From NCBI GenBank assembly GCA_000310025.1, contig FN649731.1, positions 1,378,984 through 1,442,983 of the forward strand: DNA of 64,000 nt, written 5' to 3'. Every line of letters begins with the position of its first letter. Within the stretch, counting starts at the first letter, position 1. The DNA is from Ectocarpus siliculosus (taxonomy: Eukaryota > Sar > Phaeophyceae > Ectocarpales > Ectocarpaceae). The notes under the pieces were generated by a model. That model was not told the origin of the DNA. It did no database searches and saw only the letters and a program-made list of their open reading frames with translations. Below, one piece after another: positions 25,497-37,600 of this stretch. Position numbers and translations under genes: made by a program.

Positions 25497-26570
25497 CAGA
25501 ACTCAGACCCCAATTTATGGGAACAAAATCTTGTAGATAAATCTTGATCTTGGCCAAGATCTGCCAGTTTCACGATTTATGGGAGCAAAATCTTCCGATA
25601 TATCTTGGCCAAGATTTCTCGAGGCCCGAAACCTGCCCTTTCGAACAAATCTTGACCAAGATCTGTCGAAACGAGCCTTCCGACAAATCTTGAGGCGGCG
25701 AAACAAATCTTGCCTGGGTGCGGCGCGATCACCGAAGGTCAGTCAACCTATCGTCCATAACGCCATGAAATCTGCACGTGGCACACTCGCAAGGGTCTCA
25801 AACGCACCCTGGCGTCACTGCGTCAGCGCCACGGGTGCCGACAGCGAACGAAAACGACCAAGGCGCGCGAAAAAAATGCGTATTTGCCCTGGCTCGTTCC
25901 ACGTGCGTCATCACCAGTCTGTCGAGGGACCGTTCAAAGAGTACTTTATTTTGAAGTAGAAAAATAGAGGAGGAGGAACGTTTTGCCAACACAGCTCTGT
26001 CGTGTGCGACGGTTCTATCTCTTCATCGAATCACCCCACACCCAATCCCTTTGTACCCGAGCCAGATCCGTGAGTGCAGATGACAGAGCCGGAGGTTTGA
26101 CCTCGGTACGCCTGCTACATAGTGAGATACGTGCACGGGTGTAATCGGCTTCGGGTTGATGCACTTTCTTGTCAGTTGGACAGCATTGGAACAATTTTGT
26201 TTCTCCGCTTGATATATATGAGCTCGTGGGCAACGGCTTCTATTTTGCACCCAAAGTAGGCGCCCATCGCTAGTATCCACCCATAGTGTTGAAGCAATAC
26301 AGCTGGGGGAGGGACGCTCCTTCTACAACTGCGTCATGGTCACTTTTCGCCACACCTTGGCATTTTCTGTGGAACAAGTGGCCGTTGTGCCTTTATCAAC
26401 TTCAAGCAGAAGAGAGGAACAACTCGCCGCTTTTTCAACATTCAACATATTCTCCCCATAAATCGCGATATTGCAAATCTTGGTGAAGATATATTGTGAG
26501 AAAATCTTGGGTCAAAATGCCAACATATATTTGCAAGATTCTGTTTCCATATAGAAGGGTCTCAGAACTG
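25497..26570 (-). mobile_element. TIR DNA transposon, non-autonomous, AATCTTG subterminal repeats
   Basis: Imperfect inverted ends of about 38 bases start CAG (left cagaactcagacccc, right read inward cagttctgagaccc), as in hAT elements. Inside both ends the motif aatcttg and its complement recur many times, the pattern of transposase-binding subterminal repeats. No convincing 8-bp target duplication was found. The interior (about 26000-26280, minus) has short frames shared with a relative at 36150-36720. The transposase type was not recognised. Confidence 0.5.
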
Positions 26571-26839
26571 CAAAAAATAGGCAAAATTGTCGGCTGAACT
26601 GCGAATGAATGAAGAAAGGATGCTCGGGCGGGGGAGTCGTCGAAGAGATGGCGGCGAGACATGGGGTCGAAGACTACAGAAGGAGTGCGAAGTAACAGAA
26701 GGAGTGCGAAAAGTAGCCGGAGTAGCTACAGAGGAGTGGGAGGACTGGGCCGGGGTAGCCATCGAGAGTGGGGGTAGAAAGGAGTATATTTTCGTATTTT
26801 CCGGACCTTTAAAAAGGGATTATCGGAACCGGAGCACAC

Positions 26840-27628
26840 AACACCGTTGCCGGAGTCGGAACAAACAACAGACCATTCCGACGCGAGAGCGGTGAAGAGA
26901 GAAAAGAAAAAATTTAAAGACAACGTGGATACACAGACACACACACACACCGAGAGGAGAGAGAGAGAAAAAACGGTACCCACGTGATAGGAGGTGAGTG
27001 CACACCGTGTGAAGGTGTTATAAGAAAAAAAATGTACAGCAGTAGCACACGGAATCGGAACAAACAACAGACATTCCGACGCGAGAGCGGTCAAGAGAGA
27101 AAGCAAATGAAAAGAGAATGTGGATAGACAGACCGTCGGAGACATGGAGAGACGGAGGAACGGAGGAGAAGGAGGCACACACAGAGAGGGTCGTACTTCG
27201 AGTGGAATGCGTGGTATGATGGCAGAGAGGGGTGACAGCAGCCGGCGAGAGAGATAAAAGCGGAACATAAAAGTGGAAAGTCCACCAAAGTGCCAAATTT
27301 CCAGAGGAAATGCTGCTCTGTGAGAGCCCGCAGTAGCACACGGCATCGGCACAAACAACAGACCATTCCGACGCGAGAGCGGTCAAGAGAGAAGGCGAAA
27401 ATGAAAAGAGAATGTGGATAGACAGACCGTCAGAGACATAGAGAGACGGAGGAACGGAGGAGAAGGACGCACACACAGAGGAGAGGGCCGTACTTCGAGT
27501 GGAATGCGTGGTATGATGGTACAGAGCGGGGTGACAGCAGCAGGCGAGAGAGACAAAAGCGGAAGACAAAAAATGAAAAGTCCACCAAAGTGCCAAATTT
27601 CCAGAGGAAATGCTGCTCTGTGAGAGCC
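26840..27628. repeat. Tandem repeat, 291-299-bp unit
   Basis: Two close units (27039-27329, 27330-27628) and a diverged partial unit before them (26840-27038). Each holds attccgacgcgagagcggt, a purine-rich stretch and ccaaatttccagaggaaatg. The units differ by small indels, so the open frames on the minus strand change frame between units and are not coding. Confidence 0.85.
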
Positions 27629-27932
27629 CGAGAAAACCGGAGTAGAGCGCTCACAGAAGCCGAAAGAGGCGAAATGAAGCGTCCTCAGAGAAAACTTAAA
27701 TTGTAAGAAGACTACTGGTCGCGGTCCGACTTCTTTGCGACGCTTTTGCAGCTCACATTCGTCTGAATTCCGGAATCCGCGTCGTGAAGGCGTGTTCATC
27801 GACTATCAAAGGCGTATTCCTCCGTGGATCGTCCAGCGGGATTCCCCCCACTCCACACCAATAACGAAGGGAAAATCGATCATCATTCTTCCCTAGACAC
27901 GTCGAGCACAATACTAATACTGACCTCCCACC

Positions 27933-28110
27933 AAAACCTCCCTTGTCTCCTGTTTTCTGTGGCGACGCTTGCTTCTGTTTGGAGAGTGAAATACATCATC
28001 TTGCTTGTCATGATACTGCCTATTTCCTGTAGGAACTCTCTGCGAAAGGGACTGCGAAAGGGTCTGCGAAAGGGTTAACCTTTCTCGACTCTTCCATACA
28101 GAATACATAC
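27933..28110 (+). repeat. Direct repeat, right copy
   Basis: Matches 23584-23740. It differs mainly by a small internal triplication of ctgcgaaaggg near 28040-28075. Confidence 0.75.
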
Positions 28111-28204
28111 GTACTGAATCTTCCCGTTCTTTAAGTCTCCTCTGGGGTTTTTCAAGAGATGATGCTAGTGCTCCGTATGCTTAGGTGATTTGTTCGTTTA
28201 TTTT

Positions 28205-28930
28205 CCGGTGATTTCTTCCCATTGCTAAAAAATATCGGCGAGTATGGTCGCTGGACAACACCCTTTCCTTTTCGGCGTGAATCGGCCATCAACAAGAAAA
28301 AGGCGAGTTGCCGACAACCGCTTTTCGGCCATTTTCGGCGAATGAATGTCCGTGTAGTATATCAGCGAGTTGCCTCCCGCTTTCGGCGAACTCGGAATTA
28401 TTGTCTGGTTGACCAACCACACAAAATATCCTTCCTGGAAACGACCGCGACCTCCCACCTTCCACGTTCTGTTTCATTTTGTTTGGTGATCATCCCTGTT
28501 CGTTCCCTGTTTGGTAGGACGTTAGTATGCGCCCTAAAAAATGTCAATAATGTCTCAGTTTTTTCGGTGACCAATCTCAAATTCGGTCGTTTTCGGTGCT
28601 CGCCGACTACCGCCGTGCGCGGTATCTGCAGCGCGGTGCGTGGGTTGTGTTTGACCTGTGCTGCTGTGCTTGGTGAGGTCTTGGACTCTTGTCGGACTCG
28701 ACATGAGGTTCTCTGGTAAAAGTTTTGGGGTAAGACCTATATCCACGGAGCCCCCGAAAACAGAAACAAACGTTGAAAAACGGCGACAATCGGCGCGTAC
28801 ATCAAATATCGGCGAGGCGCCTCCCGTTTTCGGCGGTGTGCCCGTTTTTTTTCGGTGATGATTCCTCAGTTTTGCGGCGACCAATATTGTATCAACTTCG
28901 GAAATTCGGTCGTTTTCGGCGATTGCCTAC
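28205..28930. repeat. Repeat region rich in TTTTCGGCG
   Basis: Two related blocks (about 28230-28620 and 28750-28930) each run from atatcggcgag through gcctcccg(c/t)tttcggcg to aaattcggtcgttttcgg. The recurring ttttcggcg motif resembles subterminal repeats of a DNA transposon, but no inverted ends were proved. Confidence 0.5.
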
Positions 28931-29142
28931 ATACATACGGAGCGCAATAGATAGGCAAAAACCTAGCTAGATGGTGCTAAACAGCAGCTAGCGCCCACTT
29001 TATTTAGTAAGAAAGGCCAGTTTCCGGTCCAACCTCAAATAATAAATTCGTTATTGTGGGCTGAAAACTCAGCGTAATAAGTTGTTCAATTTCTTTTGTT
29101 TCTTACTTTTGTTCGTGCTTCCGAATCCTCCTGCCGAGTTTC

Positions 29143-29895
29143 TTAAGGGCGCGGGGGGGATCGCAGTGCCTCATCTCAAAAATCCAGGAAACGCCTGCAT
29201 ATCTCAGTTTTCCAAAGTCTAACTCCAGTACGAAGCTATTACGACCGTATCGCAATTTAACCGCGCTTGTGTACGATGTTACATAGTGTCTGAGATCAGA
29301 CTTGTAGCGGTCCGCTATTTTCCAAAAGATCCTTCTATCATCGAGATCGGTGAGCTAAATTATAATAAGCAGGATTTATTTCTGAAGCTACCTGCTGTTG
29401 TGCGGTCCGATTTTGAAACGCTTCAAGCACACAGCAGTAACGGCGAATGAGCGCCTACGTGAGTATGTGGGGCCGCGAACTGCAGCACAGCTCTTCCCTC
29501 ACATGTCCTACTCGTCGCCATACATGGTCGATTTGAATGCCTGGGGTCATGTATTGGTAGGCCTAGGCAAAGCCAAGGTGCTTGACGCGTTTCAAAATCG
29601 GACCGCACAGACAGACAGGCAGCAGCTTCAAAAATCCCATTTCTTTTGTAGCTCACCGATCTCGATGATAGAAGGACGTTTGGAAAATCACGACCGACCG
29701 CTACATAGTAGTCTGCAGTGCATATCAAAGGGCTACAATCTCAGACACGAACGAACGTTGTACCCAAACGACCTCCTCTGCGGACGGCTAATTGCGATAC
29801 GGTAGTTTCGTACTGAAGTTAGACTTTGGAAAAATGAGATATGCAGGCATTTCCTGGATTTTTGAAGAGGAGACACTGCGATCCCCCCCGCGCGG
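29143..29895. mobile_element. Foldback element with about 280-310-bp inverted arms
   Basis: Left arm (about 29143-29425) and right arm (about 29585-29895) are inverted copies separated by about 160 bases. Shared blocks in mirrored order are cgcgggggggatcgcagtg, aaaaatccaggaaa, tgcctgcatatctca, tttccaaagtctaact, ccttctatcatcgagatcgg and gtgcggtccgattttgaaac. It has no transposase and should fold into a long hairpin. Confidence 0.85.
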
Positions 29896-30964
29896 CAATT
29901 TCTGGTCTCTGCTTCCTATCTAACTCTATTATGTAGACTACACAACACGTAAAATTAAACAATGATTTGCGCTGCTTCCTCGCCTCCCGTACGCAACCGC
30001 ATTATTCTCATCACCCACCGCTGTACATACATACGAAGGCCACAACGTAGAAGAAGCAAAATATATTCAGCTGGATCTCACTGTCGCTGCAACGTCCTGT
30101 ACCCCCCCCGCCCCCATGATGAGTGAGGGCTGAAACTGCTGTGTAGACTACATACATCTGTAGATTTTACAGCAATAAAAGACTAGCGTTGCTGGGAGGG
30201 GGTTGGGTAACACATGGGAGAGGGGGAAAGAGAGGCGGGGAGCTGTGGGATGTTTCTTATTCGACACTCCCCCCCCAACCTCTCGTTTCTTGATATAGGA
30301 GAGTATAGCGCTCACTCGTGTTCTTCTTGAGACGTTTACGTTTCTTTTAGTAGTAGTGTGGCCCAAAGGCAGTACTGCTGTATGTAAAGCAAACCTTGGG
30401 TACGTAGTGTGTTTGTTTCCAAACTGTTTTCATGTCTTGGGGGAAACATTGAGCCTTCATTCCAGATTGCTTCTTAATAATTTGGCTCTTATTGGTCGAT
30501 AAGAAGCACCTTAACTGCCAACTGCTGCAGCTGGCTGTGTTGCAGCAGCAAACGTGTGTGTGTGTGTGTGTGTGTACTACAAGTAAAATTTGCACAGATG
30601 GTACCAGGATCTTGCAGGATCTTGCCGCCGAACTCAAACATAGTCTACAGCAGTGCTGTGGTCTGGTGGTGACAACACGGACGACGGCGGGACAGATACT
30701 TTTGCTACTCCTATAGCATCGTAGTGACGAGACTTCAAGTGCAAAGCGCACAGGGCGGAAAAAAGGAGAAACTCAACTCTGGTTACAAGGAAGGGTCGAC
30801 TATTTAACTGCTGTATTTCTTCCGCCTGTCTGCTGTTCTTGTGTAATTTCAGACAAGCATGCACCGAGGTACCGAAGGAGCTCACGACGAAGAAATGGCC
30901 CTGTATCATCGGGAACGGATGTGTATTCTTTGCTGGTTCACGCGCGCACGTTCAAATGCGGACG
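29896..30964. other. Intergenic with short GT microsatellite
   Basis: A (gt)n run lies at about 30553-30575. No gene was recognised. Confidence 0.5.
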
Positions 30965-31200
30965 CCTTCTTCCTCTTCTCCCACTCACCTATTGAAGTCA
31001 CAGGATAGGTCATTTTTCTCGCAAGCCCCGTCTTGGGCTTGCCATCATCGAGGACGGCGGAGGAACCGACGGACGCCATATGATCACAGACAGGCGATCA
31101 GTATGGACGGAGGTCACGAACGACACAGGCAGATGGGTGCGCCCACAGCAGACCCAGCGGATGACCGATGCACCCTGTGCTTCGCGGTGTTTCGCACCAG
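30965..31200 (+). repeat. Dispersed repeat, copy of 8380-8612
   Basis: Same ordered blocks as the copy inside the fossil LTR element. It ends about 470 bases before the start of gene C, so it may overlap that gene's promoter region. Confidence 0.65.
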
Positions 31201-31671
31201 CTGCTTCTGTAGAAAGCACAAGCAAGCAGCGTATTCTTTGCGCGCGCTCGTTCTTCGTTTTTTATTTCATCATATGCATATATGACCAAACGAATCCCTC
31301 GTTGTTCGTTTGCCACTGCGGGCCTTCATGTTATTGCCCCAACTTGTTGGTGCGGCCCAACGAAAGTTACGGTTATCGGGAAACTTCCGTGGAAAGTTCC
31401 TTGCAGAGGAAAACTCGGAACGATGCTTGAAACGCAGGGCGAAAGAGCATAATTTCTGCATTCACGGGGCACCCTTGTCTGCTGCACGTCCCGTTGTTTC
31501 TGCTCTGCTGATTTCTTGTCTGCTCGATCTTCCCTGCTTCCTGCTTCCCTGTTGCTCTCTCTGCGCTTGCTTGGAGGGCGAAGCGGTTCTTCTTTGGAGC
31601 AAGGAGCCCCCGATATGGTCTTGCGACCGCTCTCTCTTCGCGGTCGCTCGTCGAGCATAAGTCGGGAAAAC

Positions 31672-34600
31672 ATGGCAACCCCGTCGAGGGGTGTGTCCAG
31701 AACCTTTTCCGCGCAATTCGGGCGCCCGGAGGAACGCGAGGTTCATGGGCTTGCGAGGAAACTGACTTGCGCGGTGTGCTCCGCAACAGTTGTAGGCGTG
31801 CTCCTGATTCTGCTTGGCCAAGTCCTTCTTACCCTCGCAGCCGTTCCGGAGTGGGGGTCGAGCACGAGAGAGGTCATGGTCGAACTTGAGAAGGTAACGA
31901 TGGGCAATGATAGCGGTGCCGTTTAGAGGTTTTCTTGTTGACACCCTCCTGTGACTGCTGCAGGTAGAACATGCAACTACCGCTGTAACATACACACACA
32001 CGCCGCCCAGTGTGTACCTCTATCGACCCAACAGATATGTTTCTTTATTACAGAGGGAGCGGATCCGGGGCTGTAAAGAGCGACCTTCGTAGACTGTCTT
32101 TGTCTATTCCTTTCGTGGAAACTGAGAGGTTGTCATGATCCCTCTCTCGAAGGGTTGCCATTCCACCTTCAACCAGGAGCGCTGTTACGTCACCTCTAGG
32201 ACTTTAGTCAGTGAAGGAGTATCCCGCCAGCGATGATATTGTAAAGTTTCAACTCTACGGGGGCGAAGAGCAAAAAGTCCGTCATGTTTCAGGTGCATAT
32301 AGTAGCGTTCGGTTAATTGACGTTAGCTTCTGTTTCAAGACCATGGCCTTTGGTCGGGAATCAGGAGGGCGAAGTGGGGGTCCCGTTGTTGCGGTTCCCT
32401 GCTTGGCGACATGTCCTGTTCCACATTTATGCAGCGGTTGCAGAAAGGTAGTCCTTTGATCGTATGCATTATTCCTGCTAGACCGACCGGGGCGGGGTAG
32501 TAGTTTTTTGGGTTGAAAAAACAGTACCTGCAGCAGGCTCGTGCGTTGTTGCGTTGATACCATTGGCTCGTTTACCACACAGCAGCAGTGTTGTGTTCTG
32601 GGGGCACCATGGTGATTTATTGAGAGGAGGGGTGGTGTTCATCATCATCAGGCAACTCAAAAAGCGTGTGATGGGTGACCAGACTAAATATCACGGAGGG
32701 CACGGGTCGCACACTAAACCCTCGCGCACAAGTGTAGAGAGGGGTACAGCAGCACTTACTGCACCAATGGTGGTGCGTATGTAGCAGCGTCAGCGTGTGT
32801 TTTTATTATTAGCATCGACCACGCTAACCGGCTGACCAATGACGTCAGTGTGTGTGTGTTGGTGGTGTGATGCTGCCTCTCTCCAAGAAGAGGCCGCTGC
32901 AGCCAACTGCTGCCGCTGCGCTGCAAAAAAACTAAACGCTTATCTCTCCTCTCACTTGCTCCGCCGATAGCTACAACCAGTAGGCAAGGCCACACCCTGC
33001 TCCCGCCGTCTCGCCCTCTCGCTGTGGTGTGTGTGTCCCTCCCCCTTGTCCATGCCTGGCTGCGTGTGTGTGGTGTCGCGTGTAAGGCTACGCCCCACAG
33101 GCCGCTGCTGCCGCTCGCTGCAAACACAAAAACAACCGAGATCAACAACAACAACAACCAAACGTGTATCTCTCCTCTCGCTTCCCCCGCCGATAGCTAA
33201 CAGCAGTAGGTATAGGGCACACCCTGTTCCCGTCTCGCTCTCGCCCAAAACTCTCGCTGTGGTGTGTGGCTCCCTCCCCCCTCCCCCCTTGTTCATGTCT
33301 GGCCCCGGGTGATGTCTTTTGCGTGAGCCTACGTACGTGTGGTTCCAAACAAGCCTCCTCCTCCACCTCGGGGACGCGTGAATCCGACATTTTTATCAGC
33401 ACAGATGCTGTGCTATCTCGACGCACCGACCACGGATTGAAAAGGTAGCAGTTGGGACACCTTGGGCAAAATATTCTTGTTGTGCGCAAGTCTAAGATTG
33501 CAAGTTGGTGCCTAGATGGTGAAATGGGCTCCAGTCTGCTGTGATGTTGTTGTCACGGACGACAGACAGACAGACAGACATGCATGGCTGATTCCCCCCC
33601 CCCCAATGGTCAAACGACTAAGGCATGNNNNNNNNNNNNNNNNNNNNNNNNNNNNNNNNNNNNNNNNNNNNNNNNNNNNNNNNNNNNNNNNNNNNNNNNN
33701 NNNNNNNNNNNNNNNNNNNNNNNNNNNNNNNNNNNNNNNNNNNNNNNNNNNNNNNNNNNNNNNNNNNNNNNNNNNNNNNNNNNNNNNNNNNNNNNNNNNN
33801 NNNNNNNNNNNNNNNNNNNNNNNNNNNNNNNNNNNNNNNNNNNNNNNNNNNNNNNNNNNNNNNNNNNNNNNCCCCCTGGTGTTTGCCATCGGGGTTGGGT
33901 TTTCGTCGTTTAGCAACGACGTTGTAAAACAAGCCGATCACTCCGTGAGCTCGGCAACCAGGTTACCGGGTTTTTTTGCTTCTGATTTTTGTTTTTGCGG
34001 CAACCATAATGGTGGTCGAGTAGATGATGTTGTGCGGGGCCGAGAACCCTCACTCCGCGCATAGGGGATGATCGCGCCACGTGTGTGTTAAATTGATCAA
34101 GCACCCTCGAGGCAGTTTCACAGTGCTTATAACTGTCTCTGGAAGTGAAAGCACCAGAAAATATATAAAGTCATACGCAGCTATCATCCGTACGCAAGGA
34201 AGTTAGCACAAGATGCCAAACACCCTTAGCAGGATGCAGCGCACCCTTCATGCGACTCGCCGCATACCTCACGGTGCTTCGCGCTTGGTGATGTGAGAGC
34301 CTGGTCCGGTGAGAACCCAGCCTGCTCCGTCCCGGCTTTGTAGGGATGCGAGATCAATGGTCTAACGACTACGGCATGCACGACGATGAGACCCCCCCCC
34401 CCCCCCCCTCAGTCAACTTTTTTTTTTTTTGCGCGCATACCATTACGTGCAATCCACAGTACCTCTACCGGGCCGCTCTGGAAAAGTAAAAGTAAACACT
34501 ATTAACATCTCGTGAACTATAAATTCTCGTAGCACTGCAATAGGGCACCACTTGTAACCTTTGGGTAATCCTTACGATGAATAGTTGGCCAGGTTGTGCA

Positions 34601-37600
34601 AGGTGCACCTTTATTAGAGGTTGCGCACTGTTTGCAAGTCGGTTCGGGGCCAAGCTGCCAACGGTAATGCAAGGTGCCCTTTCGTGGAGGTTGGCGCACT
34701 ACTGGCTGTGCACAAGCCGGTTAGGGAAGCCGGTTAGGGAGCAGGTTGCCGATGATATTGTAGTGTAATGTATACTTTTCTTGAAGTTTGGCACTACATA
34801 TGAACAATCCGACTATGTAGCGAGCAGGTTGCCGATGGTAGTGCGAGGTGTACCGTTTCTTGGAGGTTGTGCACTTTTTTAGAAAGTAAAACACTTTGTA
34901 CCAGCCGGTATTTCAACACGGTTGCTTTTTTTTTGTTTGAGCGGATTCTATTCCCTCTGCACCACTTGTTTTTTGCATTTCATTTTTTCTTTCCCCTGTT
35001 TTTTTTATGTGGTTGTATCGAATCACTACAATATTTTCGTCAGTACACATGTACCGAGCAAAAGCCCAGAAACAACAGTACCTCGTGCCTGTTTTTCGCA
35101 CCTTGCTACTAGCTCCAGGTTACACCCATCTCCGCCCGCGGCTTATCATCTGGAGCCCGGGGTCGAAAGCATCCGGAAGTTACATGGACAAAGAGCGAGA
35201 AACAGACAATGTACATATGTCAAATGAAAACAACACGTACCATCTCGAAGTATAGTACTTTTATTTTTATTTGATTTTCCCCCCACGACAGCATGCCCTC
35301 GCCCACAACCACCAACGATCGATCACGCAGATGATCCAGAATCCCCACAGAAAACTGCCGTTATTGGGTGATGAGGGGAAAATGACGTAGCCAGAGACAG
35401 CAGCTACACGTTGCGACAGCAGTACTCGCCAAGCGCACTTGTAGAAATGACCGTCCTCTCCCAACACGAAATAAAGCACTCCCCCCCTCGCCGCCCCCAA
35501 AGCCACAGTTCTGATCAAGAAAACGAGCTGTCTGAGACAGAGCCAGCTGGGACAGCCATGTACTCCAAACACAATGAACCTCTACTCTCCTACACCAAAG
35601 ATCACACCTCCGCCCTCCCCTCCCCATGAGCCACAGTTCGTAGAAAGAAAAAAAAGGCCCGGGCCGCGAAGACAAGAGGTAGCAGTGACAGACTCCAAAA
35701 CTCTTGCAGACACAGTACGAAAACACCTGGCTCTCTTCCGACGTGCTAGCGAGAGCAGCAAGCACATCACAGCATTCTACGACCTAGAAGAAAACATGGC
35801 TGGCGAATGATTATAGTTCGTGAGATATCTGCAGGTCTCCCGATGTGCATTTGAAAGCCTGTCAACCCCCTGCTCATCTCTGTCTGCAAAACAGGCGAAC
35901 CTGGAGAAAATTTCTGAGGCCAAGGCCGGGACTATCGAGGAGCACTTCGGTCGGGTGAAGGAGACCGTTTTGCAGCTGCAGGCATTTGGAGAGCAGACAG
36001 GACTCATCGTGCCGGAGACGATGACGGTCGATGCGTACGTGGAACAGCACTCGGGGCTGCTAGAGCCGGAACCCCTGGACTACAAGCACTCGGTCTGGTG
36101 AGCCCCTTGGGCGACTCTCGTTGCAGCAGGCATTGTTGCAAAGCGTACGCCTATCTTCGTGGGAACATAACCTTGGAAAAATATCTCCCCAAGATTTTCT
36201 CGCAAGAATTGTTTGGTGGGACATTTCGTTGCACTCTCTCTGGGGGAAACATGTTATTGTTGAATTGAAAAAGGCGGTTGTTGTTTGCCACAATCTCGTG
36301 CATAAACAGAATTGTTCCATTGCTGCCCCAACGGCTAAGATGGGCACCAACCCGACAGCCGATGACAATCATGCACGTCTCTCACTACGTAGTGAGGGTA
36401 CCGGGGCCAAACCTTCAACGTTGTTATCTGCACTCGAGGACCTATATCGGGTGCAAGCGTATTGGGTGTGGGGTGATTCGGTCAAGAGATACGAAGCGTC
36501 GCACACGATCAAGCTCTGTTAGAACAAACCCCTGCCTTTTTCCCTACATGGCAGTAGAGTGCTTTTGCGAACGGTCCATCAACAGACAGCAACTGTTGGT
36601 GTCACCAGCGATGCTTTTGTCAAAGGATAGAAGCATCCCACAACTGCCTACTTCCATCCGAACGAGGACTGTTTGTGGAGGTTGCAGCGTCGAGGGAAAG
36701 TATGCGCTTTGTCAGTAGAGGCCTTGTAGCGCGAGATCGAGATGCATGAAAACCACGTTTGTGAGCACCATCTCCCCATAGAGATTTCGGTGAACAAGCC
36801 CAGTAAGCTACATGCTTCAGTTGCGAATCGCTACAGCTCGACACAAGCATCACATGCTCAAAATTGCCAGAGCCTACCGATATAGCGTGTGAGTGGCGCA
36901 TGCCTGAACAGCAGCTGAAGGCAGCCAGAAAGAACTAAAGGCCTCGTAATGTGTTGCTAGATGCAGCGGTGGCCCGAATTTGTACCAAACTGCCGGATCT
37001 TGTGGGTTCGTTGGCGCATCGACGCCGTTCTCCACGTGTTCATCCCCAATGGGCAAATGAACTTCCCGCGAATCATGCTGGTTTTCCGGGCGTTTCGTAG
37101 GCCTAACATGTGGTAGAAGTTTGACCCACCACACGAACTGATTTTTCGATCTACGGCCCAAAACATTTATCAAAACCACGCTTGCCCCGTTGTTTTTATA
37201 GTCTTCTGCATGCTGAGTTGCTGTTGAGCCATCCCTCACTCTACGTTCAAGTTTGGGTTGTCTTCTTCGAAACGCCATTCCTGGAGGTATTTTTTCCGTG
37301 AGGAGCCGGGTGTAGCCCTGACATGCGCTCGACTTAGAAAAAGCAGCAACAATCATCATGTGGTACGTCTCCTCAAAGGAAGCCTGCATGTCCACCGGCG
37401 TTCACCATTGGCAGGTAATCGACTACTTTTTTTTAGCGGGGCGCTGATGTTTGAAACCAATCAAGCCTCCTCGCGATGTTCCACACCCTGCCCCGTGCTC
37501 TTAAGGTTCATCCCGGAGTTCGGCGCGGAGGCGCCAGAGGCCGGCAGTACCGTGGAAGGTCTCCTCAACCGCTCGTCGCTCATGGATGTAGCGTTTCGCG

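Noticed and set aside
26726-27596. Minus-strand open frames of 192-210 codons
   Set aside because: They run through the tandem repeat, and each unit is read in a different frame, so there is no conserved protein.
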